A DNA stretch of 33,634 nucleotides from a virus, in the IMG/VR virus record IMGVR_UViG_3300025137_000142, positions 1 to 33,634 of that record; one strand, written 5' to 3'. This document shows, in pieces, positions 6,390 through 15,307 of the stretch. Below the pieces are notes generated by a model. The model searched no databases, was not told where the DNA came from, and saw only the letters and a program-made list of their open reading frames with translations. Position 1 is the stretch's first letter. Each line of letters starts with the position of its first letter. The position numbers were made by a program, and so were the translations under genes.

Positions 6390-8807
6390 ATGGCTAGAAC
6401 AATACAATCTCCCGGTGTAGAAATAAAAGAAATAGATCAAAGTTTGCGACCAGTCTTACCAGCTGGAACTAACGTATTAGTTGCAGGATTTACAGATCAA
6501 GGCCCTTCAGACGAGGTAATCCAGGTTACAAGTCAGAGTGAGTTCGAACAAATTTATGGCATACCCAAAACTCCAGCAGAGAGATATTTTTATCATAGTG
6601 TAAGACCACTATTTCAGTCTCCTGCTAACATTCAAACATATCGCTTACCTTATGGCGATGATAAAGGTAGAGGATTTGGAAATAAATATTCCGCTTTAGT
6701 ATACACTGCAAGTGCTTATGATATGTCTAATATTGGTACAAGACAATTCGGTACTACGATGGAGACTTATAATGAGCAGGAGACAGATGTTGCATATGTT
6801 CTTAATGCCCCGCAACATGTTGAATTGACTGAAACTCAATATAATGATATTTTACAAAAGAAGACATTTAATTGGTCAGCAAGTGCAGCAAGAGGAAGCG
6901 ATGCATTTAGTGGAGATGATTTAGCAACATTAGGTAGATCAGCTTTAATTGTTCTTAATAAAGCTCAAACAACTATTAATAATAAATTTGAAGGATTTTA
7001 TTTAGGTGGTATTGATAATACAAATCTTAACCCTGCTACTAATTTTGATGGTATTCAAAATGCATTTACCGTAGCAGTATCAGGAGATAAAAAATTAGTT
7101 TCAGATTATACTAAATTACCAGCAACAAGATTACAGTTTGCGTTATCAAGCGTATCTGATAATAGTACTGATACATTCGGAGTAGATGATGGTAGTGTTT
7201 CAGAGGTAATGGAAAACTTAACGCAGTTTGATATTAGTAGTGAAGATTTTAATGACACCCTTTCATTCGGTCTATTTAAATTAAGACAATCACCATTCTC
7301 ACCTGATAGCATTAAATTAGATTATGTTTTATCAGAAAGTTTTGTAGGTTCTACTGATTATCATAGACAAATTCAATCAAAAGACGGTGGTGTACCAAAG
7401 AGCTTTTATTTAGATACAGTAGAAGATGGTTCTCCTAATGTTATAGTTTTAACTAATGACTTTATTTCAAATAGAAATAGTGACGGTTATGCTGATATTA
7501 ATGGTAACCCAACAAAGATTGTTAGATTTGCATCAGGTGTTAAAAAAGCACAAGGCGATTTTGATAATAATACTGCTACATTCGGAGTAAGTAGTGAATA
7601 CATTCCAAGTTATTTCGCTGCATCAAGTGGAGTTACAGACGCTCAAATGACTAACTTAAGGAATAATTTAAATGCACAAGCAACTAATTTTCCAGCAGAT
7701 TCATTATTTCCAGTAGGAGTATATTCTGATAATAAATCAGATTCTAAAAGATTAGGTTCTATACCTGGTAAATTAGATAGATTATTTGACAGTGTAGAAA
7801 ATGTAGATTTATTTGATATTGATCTTACAATTGATGGTGGTATTTCAACAATACATGCAATGAAAGAATTGAATAATGATGAATTTGACGATCTTATATC
7901 AGTCGATTCTACAATGCAAGGTTTTTATACATCAGATATTATTAATGGGTTATCAGATAGTGCTAAGACATTTAGATCTAATTGGAAAACAATCTTTGAT
8001 AGATTTTCTGATTTTGCTGAAAAGCGTAGAAAAGATCATATGTTTATTTCTGACTTACCGAGACCATTATTCCTACAAGGTAAAAGTAATTTAACTTTAA
8101 ATGATGCAAGTAAGAATTTCTCATTAAACGTTCTTAAACCAATCCAAGCTCATACAAGTGTTGTTAATACAAGTTATGCAACAACGTATGGTCAGTGGGT
8201 GCAGATTTATGATTCATATTTAGATGATCAGTTCTACGCACCGTTCTCAGGGTTTGCAGCAGCTTCAATGGCAAATACAGATGCTAATTTCCAACCTTGG
8301 TTTGCACCAGCAGGATTTACAAGAGGGATTGTTACAGGTGTTAATGATTTAGCATTATATCCAAAACAAAAACAAAGAGATCAGTTATATAAGATTTCAG
8401 TTAATCCAGTTGCGTTCTTCCCGAATGAAGGGTTTGTAATGTTTGGTCAAAAGACTTTACTTAAGAAACCAAGTGCATTTGATAGAATTAATGTAAGACG
8501 TTTATTCTTGAATCTTGAAAAAGCAGTTAGACAGACAGTTAAGTTCTTCGTATTTGAACCTAATACATTGCTAACAAGAACAAGAGTTATCAATACCATT
8601 AATCCTATTTTTGCAAATGCTAAGAATACTGAAGGAGTTTTCGATTATTTGTTAGTTTGTGATGAGAGAAATAATACACCAAATGTTATTGATCAGAACG
8701 AATTGGTGGTAGACATCTACTTAAAACCAGTTAGAGCGGCAGAATTTATATTAGTTAACTTTTATGCTACCAGAACAGGTACAGACTTTAATGAATTAGT
8801 TGGTTAA
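6390..8807 (+). CDS. 18: Contractile tail sheath protein (gp18-like)
   Basis: 805 aa, longer than T4 gp18 (659 aa). The N-terminus has the family signature SPGVEIKEID (about residues 7-16) followed by strands entering the first domain (LVAGFTDQGP). The C-terminal domain, about residues 550-805, carries the conserved polymerisation core with the region of FAPAGFTRG, FVMFGQKTLL, FDRINVRRLF, a long helix (LEKAVRQTVKFFVFEPN) and the final strand VNFYATRTG. The extra length lies in the central surface-exposed domains (about 130-520), which vary widely among phages. It wraps the tube encoded at 9448 and contracts on infection. A late box lies 7 nt before the ATG. Confidence 0.93.
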   Translation: MARTIQSPGVEIKEIDQSLRPVLPAGTNVLVAGFTDQGPSDEVIQVTSQSEFEQIYGIPKTPAERYFYHSVRPLFQSPANIQTYRLPYGDDKGRGFGNKYSALVYTASAYDMSNIGTRQFGTTMETYNEQETDVAYVLNAPQHVELTETQYNDILQKKTFNWSASAARGSDAFSGDDLATLGRSALIVLNKAQTTINNKFEGFYLGGIDNTNLNPATNFDGIQNAFTVAVSGDKKLVSDYTKLPATRLQFALSSVSDNSTDTFGVDDGSVSEVMENLTQFDISSEDFNDTLSFGLFKLRQSPFSPDSIKLDYVLSESFVGSTDYHRQIQSKDGGVPKSFYLDTVEDGSPNVIVLTNDFISNRNSDGYADINGNPTKIVRFASGVKKAQGDFDNNTATFGVSSEYIPSYFAASSGVTDAQMTNLRNNLNAQATNFPADSLFPVGVYSDNKSDSKRLGSIPGKLDRLFDSVENVDLFDIDLTIDGGISTIHAMKELNNDEFDDLISVDSTMQGFYTSDIINGLSDSAKTFRSNWKTIFDRFSDFAEKRRKDHMFISDLPRPLFLQGKSNLTLNDASKNFSLNVLKPIQAHTSVVNTSYATTYGQWVQIYDSYLDDQFYAPFSGFAAASMANTDANFQPWFAPAGFTRGIVTGVNDLALYPKQKQRDQLYKISVNPVAFFPNEGFVMFGQKTLLKKPSAFDRINVRRLFLNLEKAVRQTVKFFVFEPNTLLTRTRVINTINPIFANAKNTEGVFDYLLVCDERNNTPNVIDQNELVVDIYLKPVRAAEFILVNFYATRTGTDFNELVG

Positions 8808-8819
8808 TATATACCTATA

Positions 8820-8827
8820 ATTAAATA
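8820..8827 (+). promoter_or_regulatory. Late promoter box for the gene at 8833
   Basis: ATTAAATA, 5 nt (ATAAT), ATG at 8833. Confidence 0.5.
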
Positions 8828-8832
8828 ATAAT

Positions 8833-9426
8833 ATGGCAGACAGTAAATTAACAGACTTACCAGAAGTAACAACGATTGCAGATAATGATGTATTGTATCT
8901 AGCTAATGTATCATTAAATCAATCGAATAAAATAACTTATGCAAATTTAATTAATAATAAATTTGTTGTTTTAAATACAGCATTTGAAGCGGTAAGTGCT
9001 AGTGTTGATACTTTAAATTCACAATTCCCAGCTATTAGAAATGAAGTATTAGCTCAAACAGCAAGAGAAGGTTTCTTTACTATGGGTGGTGCTGTATTGA
9101 ATAATACTAATTTTAGTAGTAGTGCAGTATTTGTATCTACATTTTCATTTGTACCTTACGGAGCAAATGGTACTGATGTAGCAGCTAATGTATTATCTGC
9201 AACTTTACCATCGCAGTTTTCTCCAGGAGATATATTAACACCATCCTACTTAGGACATGGAGATTATACTCATTTGAGTGGTGTTGAAATGACTGCAGTA
9301 CCTTTAAGTAGTAATGCACTTACACTTATAGTTAAAAATAATACAGGTAAAACACTTCAATTATCAGGGGACGGTGCTGGTACCGATACTCTATATTTTA
9401 AAGTTGATTATAATAGATCAACATAA
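8833..9426 (+). CDS. Small virion protein between sheath and tube, 197 aa
   Basis: Residues 4-40 follow a pattern (KLTDLPEVTTIADNDVLYL...SNKITYANL) that I associate with N-termini of marine phage tail and fibre proteins. A helical linker (about 42-75) leads into a beta-rich C-terminal domain (80-197) with Ser/Thr/Gly-rich strands such as TLYFKVDYN. This looks like an attachment module plus a small jelly-roll or similar head, perhaps a tail or capsid decoration. Own late box 5 nt upstream and a position between two high-copy structural genes suggest high expression. The function is inference. Confidence 0.6.
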   Translation: MADSKLTDLPEVTTIADNDVLYLANVSLNQSNKITYANLINNKFVVLNTAFEAVSASVDTLNSQFPAIRNEVLAQTAREGFFTMGGAVLNNTNFSSSAVFVSTFSFVPYGANGTDVAANVLSATLPSQFSPGDILTPSYLGHGDYTHLSGVEMTAVPLSSNALTLIVKNNTGKTLQLSGDGAGTDTLYFKVDYNRST

Positions 9427-9434
9427 TAAAAAAG

Positions 9435-9442
9435 ATTAAATA
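9435..9442 (+). promoter_or_regulatory. Late promoter box for the tail tube gene
   Basis: ATTAAATA, 5 nt (ATTAC), ATG at 9448. Confidence 0.5.
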
Positions 9443-9447
9443 ATTAC

Positions 9448-9993
9448 ATGGCAGATACATCACAGACAATTCAAGGGTTTTATACAGCAGCACAATCAAA
9501 AGATTTTGCTAGAAATAATCTTTTTAGAGTATTGAATATTAATTTTGGTAGTGGTTCATCGGTTTCATTTGATGAAAGTGATTTGGTATATGCTACTACT
9601 GCAACGTTACCAGGTAAATCAATTACTAACGTACAAGCACCTTATATGGGATTAAATTTTAACGTTCCAGGTGTTGTTCAGTATGACGGAAGTGATAGTT
9701 ATTCAATTACATTTAGAAGTGATGAATCATATGATTTAAGAAATAAATTCTTACAAGCTATTAATGATACTTTTGATGATTCAGATAGTACAGGTAATTA
9801 TTTTATGCCAACTGAAGAAGCAGTTCTTGATTTAGTTCTTTTAGATAAGGAACTTAATAAAGTTGATCAATATCAATTAGTTGGTATATACCCTAAGAGC
9901 GTAAGTGCTCCATCTTATGATGCTACAGCTACAGGCGATATAGTAACGTTTGATGCAGCTATATCATACCATTATTTTAGGAAAACATCTTAA
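9448..9993 (+). CDS. 19: Tail tube protein (gp19-like)
   Basis: 181 aa (T4 gp19 is 163 aa). Canonical tube features: an N-terminal helix-containing lead with FARNNLFRVLNI (about residues 19-30), the loop ATTATLPGKSITN (about 49-61), an inner strand YSITFRSDE (about 83-91), and the C-terminal LVGIYPKSVSAPSYD followed by DIVTFDAAISYHYFR (about 143-178). Polymerises into the rigid inner tube inside the sheath. It has a private late box and is followed 8 nt later by an intrinsic terminator, making it a single-gene transcription unit if the promoter is real, which fits a high-copy product. Confidence 0.88.
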   Translation: MADTSQTIQGFYTAAQSKDFARNNLFRVLNINFGSGSSVSFDESDLVYATTATLPGKSITNVQAPYMGLNFNVPGVVQYDGSDSYSITFRSDESYDLRNKFLQAINDTFDDSDSTGNYFMPTEEAVLDLVLLDKELNKVDQYQLVGIYPKSVSAPSYDATATGDIVTFDAAISYHYFRKTS

Positions 9994-10000
9994 TTTAAAC

Positions 10001-10023
10001 AAACCGTACTAGGTACGGTTTTT
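10001..10023 (+). terminator. Rho-independent terminator after the tail tube gene
   Basis: AAACCGTAC (10001-10009) pairs with GTACGGTTT (10013-10021) around TAG, and the T-run continues to 10023. It lies just after the tube stop and 6 nt before the next late box. Confidence 0.8.
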
Positions 10024-10028
10024 CTATG

Positions 10029-10036
10029 CATAAATA
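10029..10036 (+). promoter_or_regulatory. Late promoter box for the gene at 10044
   Basis: CATAAATA, 7 nt (TAATTAG), ATG at 10044; immediately follows a terminator, as expected for a new transcription unit. Confidence 0.55.
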
Positions 10037-10043
10037 TAATTAG

Positions 10044-10892
10044 ATGTCTATATTAAATTCTATTAATAATGCTATACAAGGAGTTTCTAATGCTACAAAT
10101 TCATTAGTCGGTGGTTCAGTAGCTCAACCAGGTTTATCATTATTAGGTACTAATTTACCAGGTGTACCATTAATAAGTATGAGAGACCATTTTCTTAATA
10201 GTTTAGGTCAATGGTCTTCATCGATACCTTTAAATACACAATTTATAATACTTTTTGATAGATTTCCATTAGGACTTACAAATCATACCATTAAAATGTT
10301 AGAAGAGATAGACGGTAGACAGTTTTCAGATATAACTTTAGCGAAATCAGTTACCACAAATTTAAAGAATCAAGGAATGGTAGGTTGTATATTTGCTACT
10401 GGGTTTAATGTTGGTTCAGAAACTTTAGATTCAGACGCCGCAATGATAGATAATAATAGAGGGTTCATTCAAGGTACAATTTTAAAAGATAGAGGAGCCT
10501 TTTCAGGTAATGCTTTAACTATACCATTTAGAGATACTAATACATCGTTTATTGATTTTGTAATTAGACCTTGGTTAATTATGGCAAGTCATTACGGTTA
10601 TGTAGCAAGAAATCCTAACGATTTAAGAGAAAGACTTAAAGATCCTAAATGTAATATAACTATAGTCCAGTATACAAGGAGCGAAAAAGGTTTATCTCAA
10701 ATACCAAGAAAAACTTGGCAGTTTTTCAATTGCGTTCCAACTGAAGTTGATACAAGAGATTATCAATATGCATCAGGAGAATCTGATAAAAACTTTACAA
10801 CTAAATGGGTTTATGATCATTATACAGTTAACAATAACTTGTTTATGAATATAGAAGAGTTGATTAAGTCACTCAACCCGTTTAAATTTTAA
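10044..10892 (+). CDS. Baseplate tail-tube initiator (gp54-like), tube-fold protein
   Basis: 282 aa (T4 gp54 is 320 aa). The N-terminal 60 residues are Asn/Ser/Gly-rich, then a tube-like core: TQFIILFDRFP (about residues 63-74), LTIPFRDTNTSFIDFVIRPW (about 157-176), and a C-terminal block with CNITIVQYTRS, RKTWQFFNCVPTEVD and KWVYDHYTVN (about 203-273). This organisation fits proteins that nucleate tube assembly on the baseplate. It begins a new unit after the terminator and is followed 2 nt later by the next gene. gp54 is chosen over gp48 because the gene at 14045 fits gp48 better; the assignment is by pattern. Confidence 0.6.
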   Translation: MSILNSINNAIQGVSNATNSLVGGSVAQPGLSLLGTNLPGVPLISMRDHFLNSLGQWSSSIPLNTQFIILFDRFPLGLTNHTIKMLEEIDGRQFSDITLAKSVTTNLKNQGMVGCIFATGFNVGSETLDSDAAMIDNNRGFIQGTILKDRGAFSGNALTIPFRDTNTSFIDFVIRPWLIMASHYGYVARNPNDLRERLKDPKCNITIVQYTRSEKGLSQIPRKTWQFFNCVPTEVDTRDYQYASGESDKNFTTKWVYDHYTVNNNLFMNIEELIKSLNPFKF

Positions 10893-10894
10893 TA

Positions 10895-11665
10895 ATGAAT
10901 GAATATCATTATGAAGGATTTATAGTTAAAGAATTAAATTACTTCGATTATAAAAACTTAGTTAAAAAATTATTGACGACAGATATAGAAGTAATAAATG
11001 TTATTTTTAACGAGTTATTCAATAGTTGTTTAATATCTGATAAAAAATATAACGCACTTGATAAATTTAAATTAATTCTTTTTATACGTTCTTTAATATT
11101 AGGTGAAGACATACAAATAAATTACAAAAAGAGAAATTATAATTTAGATGTAACAACTATATTAAAAGATGCTAATATATATGAGAAAGATATAGAGACT
11201 GATTGTTTTGTTTTAAATAATTTTACTAGTTTTTATATAAAAGATATTGGTGAAGAAATAATAAAAAACTTAAAAATTCTAAAAATAAACAATAAAGAAA
11301 TAAATTTAGAAAAATTTTCATTTGAAGAAAAACAAAAAATATTTAACGAAATAACTGATGTTAATATAGTAGATTTATATAATCAATCATTAAAAGATTT
11401 AAAAAATAATAAAATAAAATTTTTAGATTTAGATATAAATCTTCATAACGGTGATCTACTAAATGTATTGAAACATATTTTTAATTACGATTTAAACAGT
11501 TTATATGATTTTGAATATAGTCTAATGAGACATCTTAATTTCACTTCTAATGAATTCAAAAATTATTCTTTTTCTGAATTAAAATTATTTCACAATAAAC
11601 TCAAAGATGAGATGAAGGAACAAAATAAAGACGATAACCCTGGTATACCTACGCAACACAAGTAA
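10895..11665 (+). CDS. Putative baseplate hub assembly protein, 256 aa
   Basis: Starts 2 nt after the previous stop with no Shine-Dalgarno site, so probably translated by coupling. The protein is Lys/Asn/Leu-rich and mostly helical. The N-terminus (YEGFIVKELNYFDYKNLVKKL) and a following region including DKFKLILFIRSLILG resemble, in general pattern and length, the T4-like hub assembly proteins of the gp26/gp51 group (gp51 is 249 aa). The similarity is weak and this could be another chaperone-type tail protein. Placement between tube initiator and tape measure supports a hub or tail assembly role. Confidence 0.4.
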   Translation: MNEYHYEGFIVKELNYFDYKNLVKKLLTTDIEVINVIFNELFNSCLISDKKYNALDKFKLILFIRSLILGEDIQINYKKRNYNLDVTTILKDANIYEKDIETDCFVLNNFTSFYIKDIGEEIIKNLKILKINNKEINLEKFSFEEKQKIFNEITDVNIVDLYNQSLKDLKNNKIKFLDLDINLHNGDLLNVLKHIFNYDLNSLYDFEYSLMRHLNFTSNEFKNYSFSELKLFHNKLKDEMKEQNKDDNPGIPTQHK

Positions 11666-11668
11666 ATA
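11661..11668 (+). promoter_or_regulatory. Late promoter box for the gene at 11674
   Basis: AGTAAATA, 5 nt (TTAAT), ATG at 11674; overlaps the end of the preceding gene. Confidence 0.45.
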
Positions 11669-11673
11669 TTAAT

Positions 11674-12408
11674 ATGAGTGAAAATTTTAATGACATATTA
11701 AATGAGGTAAAAGGGTTAAAAAAGAATTTAACCTTCTTTTCACGAGCTAATAATTTAGATTTAGAAATAAGTCCATTAAACTTGCAACAGCAGAAAATAA
11801 TTATTGAAAATAGTATTCAAAGTAATTTATCTGTTTTATTCTTTAATAATTCATTTTATAATATTATTAAAGAAAACTTTGCAGGTGATATAAACACGCT
11901 TGATACTATAGACAGAGTATCTATTTCACTATCTTTAAGACAAAAAATGTCAAATGAATATGCTTTAGATGATACAAAAGTAGATATATCAAATATTATT
12001 GATAAAAATAAAACCCATTTATCTATAGACCCACTTGAAATAGTTACTGATAGCTTTACATTTAGAGTTAGTAAACCTTCATTAGTGTTAGATAATAAAG
12101 TTAACAAACTGCTACTTAATAAATACAAAGGTAAAAAAATTACTGAAGATAATGTTAATAATGTAATTAGTGATTTGTATGTGTATGAAATACTTAAATT
12201 TGTTGATGAAATAATAGTAGGAGATAAAACATTAGTTATTTCAGAAAATTTTAACAATTCTTTAAAAATTTTAAGTGAAATCGAAACAAGTGAGTTAAAA
12301 GAAATCTTTAACTATATTAATAAAATAAGAGATATTGAGTTAAATATGACTCAAATACCTAATTCTGAAAAATATATATCTATAACACCTGACTTCTTCG
12401 TAGTATAA
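11674..12408 (+). CDS. Putative baseplate hub protein (gp26-like), 244 aa
   Basis: Residues about 32-65 (LEISPLNLQQQKIIIENSI then LSVLFFNNSFYNIIKEN) fit the start of the T4-type hub subunit family, in which a KQQK-like helix is followed by a short hydrophobic segment and II-x-EN. A second region (about 120-165) has alternating strands and helices. The protein ends with a hydrophobic tail. It precedes the tape measure, as hub genes do in T4 (26-27-28-29). Family assignment is moderate; involvement in baseplate or tail assembly is likely from context. Confidence 0.45.
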   Translation: MSENFNDILNEVKGLKKNLTFFSRANNLDLEISPLNLQQQKIIIENSIQSNLSVLFFNNSFYNIIKENFAGDINTLDTIDRVSISLSLRQKMSNEYALDDTKVDISNIIDKNKTHLSIDPLEIVTDSFTFRVSKPSLVLDNKVNKLLLNKYKGKKITEDNVNNVISDLYVYEILKFVDEIIVGDKTLVISENFNNSLKILSEIETSELKEIFNYINKIRDIELNMTQIPNSEKYISITPDFFVV

Positions 12409-12415
12409 TATTTTT

Positions 12416-12423
12416 TATAAATA
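12416..12423 (+). promoter_or_regulatory. Late promoter box for the tape measure gene
   Basis: Perfect TATAAATA, 6 nt (TTATTA), ATG at 12430. Confidence 0.65.
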
Positions 12424-12429
12424 TTATTA

Positions 12430-14031
12430 ATGGCAGCCGGAGATCAAACTTTATCAGATGCACTTCTCTTAATAACTAAAGTTTCTAATAATCAAAATAA
12501 AAGACTTGATAAATTAGAAAAAGTTTCTGGCTCTTCTTATAATGAAGGTCCTAAAAAAGTTGAAGAGTTGGTAAAAAAACCTGAACCAAGAATTATAACT
12601 GATTTTGGTAAAAGTGCAGAAAAAGATTTAAGAAATGCTTTAACACAGAAAGAAGAAGATGGAGAAAAGAAACCTGAAGGAGGTTTCAATTTTATTAAAA
12701 AATTAATTGGACCTGCCTTATTAGTGTTAGGAGGTCTATCAGCTTTAGTTACAGGTTTAATGACAGATGGTCCTTTAAAAGGTCTGTTTAATATTTTATC
12801 GAAAGGTGGTATTATAGGAGGTGTTAAACTATTTGCAAACTTAGCTGGTAAGCAAATGGGTAAATTTACTGAAACCTTTGCTAAAATATTACCTAAAAAC
12901 TTATTTGGTAATATTATAGAAAGTGCTAAAAGTTTCTTAGGAGGTATAGGTAAATTTTTATTAGCACCATTTAAAAAGCTTGGAGGTAAAGGAGCTGCTA
13001 AAGGTGTATTTGGAGTTATAAGTAAATTATTTGCTAAAACTTTACAACCTGTATTAAAAAGAATACCAGGTATAGGTTCTCTTATATCATGGGGGTTTGC
13101 TGTTAGTAGATTTAAGAGTGGTCAACTTGGAAGAGGTTTAATTGATCTTGCTTCAGGTATAGCTACTTTATTTCCAGGTTTAGGTACTGGTTTAAGTATA
13201 GGTTTAGATGTATTAAATGCGTTTTTAGATGTAAAAGCTGGTAATCCAGAAGAAGTTAAACCAGCAGGTTCAGGGTTTAAAATAGGTGATTTTTTTGGTA
13301 ATGTAAAAGATAAAATTATGAATAATTTTCCAATTAAAAATTTATTTGAATTTTTTGGAGGTGTAGGTGATGTAATGGGTGGTAACTTTAAAGGAGGATT
13401 TACTAGAATGGCATTTGCTATACCGTTCATGAAACCGTTAAGTGATTTTTTATTCAATGAAAAAGAGGAAGCTACTGATAAAGGAGGTAATTTTAGTTTC
13501 GGTACATTTTTTAAAAATATTAAAGATAAAATTTTAGTTAAAGTGTTATCTTTCTTACCTGAAAAAATCTTAGGATTTTCAGTAAGATCAAGAGCAGCAA
13601 AAATGTTAGGTATTGATATGGGTCCAATAGTTGATGGTGAATCAGCCCAGACAAATTTTACAGATATACAAACTGAAAATAATAAACCAAGAAGGAGAGA
13701 GTTAGGAGGAGAAGTAAAAGCAAAAAATGAATATATAGTTGGTGAAGCAGGTCCCGAATTATTCGTTCCAGAATCTGAAGGGTTTATAGTAAGTAATGAC
13801 AAATCACTTAATTTATTAGATAAAGAAACGTTTAGTAGCTTAACCACTAATATAGGTAGTTTACAAGATGAACAATTAAAAGAACTTAAAAAACAAAATA
13901 TTTTCTTAAAAGCTTTGATAGAAAAATCTAATTCAACTGGAAATGTAGTTAGCACTACTAATACTAATACATCAATAATAAATTCAAGTAAAGGACCTTC
14001 GATAAAACAATTTAGAGAAATGTATGCTTAA
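12430..14031 (+). CDS. 29: Tail tape measure protein (gp29-like)
   Basis: 533 aa (T4 gp29 is 590 aa). An N-terminal polar helix (about residues 1-80) leads into a long Gly/Phe/Leu/Lys-rich region with several hydrophobic, membrane-active-looking segments (around 95-115, 120-140, 205-260), as expected for a tape measure that ends in the target membrane. Near residue 437 is VGEAGPELFVPE, a signature common at the C-terminal end of many phage tape measure proteins. The C-terminus is helical and polar. If it spans the tube lumen, its length implies a tail near T4 in length. The overlapping minus-strand frame is a shadow. Confidence 0.8.
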   Translation: MAAGDQTLSDALLLITKVSNNQNKRLDKLEKVSGSSYNEGPKKVEELVKKPEPRIITDFGKSAEKDLRNALTQKEEDGEKKPEGGFNFIKKLIGPALLVLGGLSALVTGLMTDGPLKGLFNILSKGGIIGGVKLFANLAGKQMGKFTETFAKILPKNLFGNIIESAKSFLGGIGKFLLAPFKKLGGKGAAKGVFGVISKLFAKTLQPVLKRIPGIGSLISWGFAVSRFKSGQLGRGLIDLASGIATLFPGLGTGLSIGLDVLNAFLDVKAGNPEEVKPAGSGFKIGDFFGNVKDKIMNNFPIKNLFEFFGGVGDVMGGNFKGGFTRMAFAIPFMKPLSDFLFNEKEEATDKGGNFSFGTFFKNIKDKILVKVLSFLPEKILGFSVRSRAAKMLGIDMGPIVDGESAQTNFTDIQTENNKPRRRELGGEVKAKNEYIVGEAGPELFVPESEGFIVSNDKSLNLLDKETFSSLTTNIGSLQDEQLKELKKQNIFLKALIEKSNSTGNVVSTTNTNTSIINSSKGPSIKQFREMYA

Positions 14032-14038
14032 TTAAATA
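14031..14038 (+). promoter_or_regulatory. Late promoter box for the gp48-like gene
   Basis: ATTAAATA, 6 nt (TTATTA), ATG at 14045. The ten bases before this ATG are the same as before the tape measure gene (ATTATTA region). Confidence 0.5.
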
Positions 14039-14044
14039 TTATTA

Positions 14045-15307
14045 ATGGCAAACTTATGGACTCTTAAATTTGGTAAAGACGCTAAACTACCTGTATTAGT
14101 TAGATCAGGTACTAACGTCGGTGCAAACATGAGTTTTGTTAAAAATAGAGTTTATAAAGGCCTATCAGGACCATCTGATCCTATTGATGTTAATAATGAA
14201 TTTCCTTGGACTAAAAGTCCTAAATCTTCTAGAGAGGATGTACCTAAACTTAGAATGATTGAAAAAAGAATTACTAAAAATAGTACTGTTAGTAATTTAG
14301 CTTATTCTTTATTAGCAAGTGCAGATTTAGCAAATACTGTAGGTAGCAGTGTTATTGATGCTATAAAACCTGGTGATGAAAAAAATATAGAAGATCAGCT
14401 TAATATTATTCGTCAAGGCGGTAGTGATAATAAAACTGATGCAGCAAAGGATGAAGGTATTTTAAGCACTGTAGCTAAAGCTGCAGGGGAATTATTAACA
14501 CAAGACACATTTCAAAGTAACGTACTTAAGCCATATAATTTTTTATATTCTACTGAAAAAACTGGTTTTGAATATATATTTCCTTACTTAGATAATGCAT
14601 ATCGTGAGTCAAACATTGTTATGGGAAGTGATCAAGGTAATATTGCTTCAGATGTTTTAGGAGTAGTTAGAGATTTTCAACAACAAGCTACCGGATTAGC
14701 TTTAGCAATAAGACCAGGAGTATATATAGAAGAAGCTAAACAATTTACGATGGGTGAAGAAGGTAGAACTTTAACTATAAAAATACCTTTATTAAATACA
14801 GGTAAATATGAAGACATTTCTCGTAATTATCAATTAATTTACGGGTTAATATATCAAAATCGCCCTGGTAGAATTACTAAAAATTTAGTTGATGTACCAG
14901 TTATATATGAAACTTTTATTGAAGGAGTAGCTTATATGCCTTATTCATATATTAAAAGTATGTCAGTGAATTTTTTAGGTAATAGAAGAACGATGGATAT
15001 AAATTTACCAGTAACTAAATTTACTTCAACCGGTTCTGAAGTTGGTACTCAAGTTAGAACAATAAGAACTGCTATACCTGATGCATATGAACTTAGTTTT
15101 CAGATAACTGGGTTAAATGATGAAACTAGAAACTTTATGTACGAAAGTATAGATAGAGGAGTTGTAACAGCAGGTGTTAAAGCGTTAAATAATCCTGATA
15201 TAGACAATACAGCTCCTGGTACAGATGAAACCCAAGGAGGACCTAATATAGGTTCAGGAGGAGCTAGAAGCAATCCTTCCGCTAGTAGAAGAAGGAGGGG
15301 TGACTAA
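14045..15307 (+). CDS. 48: Baseplate tail tube cap (gp48-like)
   Basis: 420 aa (T4 gp48 is 364 aa). The conserved core, about residues 220-330, has IRPGVYIEEAKQF, LTIKIPLLNT, a region of YEDISRNYQLIYGLIYQNRPGRI and PVIYETFIEGVAYMPYSYIKS then MSVNFLGNRR, matching the pattern of T4-like tube-cap proteins. The N-terminal 200 residues include a predicted flexible, Asp/Lys-rich linker. The C-terminus is Gly/Ser/Arg-rich (RRRRGD); these Arg codons provide the AAGGAGG site of the next gene. The stop and next start overlap (TAATG). Confidence 0.75.
   Translation: MANLWTLKFGKDAKLPVLVRSGTNVGANMSFVKNRVYKGLSGPSDPIDVNNEFPWTKSPKSSREDVPKLRMIEKRITKNSTVSNLAYSLLASADLANTVGSSVIDAIKPGDEKNIEDQLNIIRQGGSDNKTDAAKDEGILSTVAKAAGELLTQDTFQSNVLKPYNFLYSTEKTGFEYIFPYLDNAYRESNIVMGSDQGNIASDVLGVVRDFQQQATGLALAIRPGVYIEEAKQFTMGEEGRTLTIKIPLLNTGKYEDISRNYQLIYGLIYQNRPGRITKNLVDVPVIYETFIEGVAYMPYSYIKSMSVNFLGNRRTMDINLPVTKFTSTGSEVGTQVRTIRTAIPDAYELSFQITGLNDETRNFMYESIDRGVVTAGVKALNNPDIDNTAPGTDETQGGPNIGSGGARSNPSASRRRRGD
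15292..15298 (+). promoter_or_regulatory. Canonical Shine-Dalgarno for the gp53 gene
   Basis: AAGGAGG with 8 nt before the ATG at 15307. It is the only full consensus ribosome site I found at a start in the window and overlaps Arg codons of the upstream gene. Confidence 0.7.

Noticed and set aside
12403-12428. A-T hairpin (TAATAT...ATATTA) before the tape measure gene as a terminator
   Set aside because: Pure A-T stem overlapping a perfect late promoter; such palindromes are expected by chance in this base composition.
13122-13955. Long minus-strand open frame (277 codons) opposite the tape measure gene
   Set aside because: Antisense to a well-supported gene, composition Pro/Ser/Leu-rich as expected from reverse reading of Gly/Lys-rich sequence, with no promoter box at its start.
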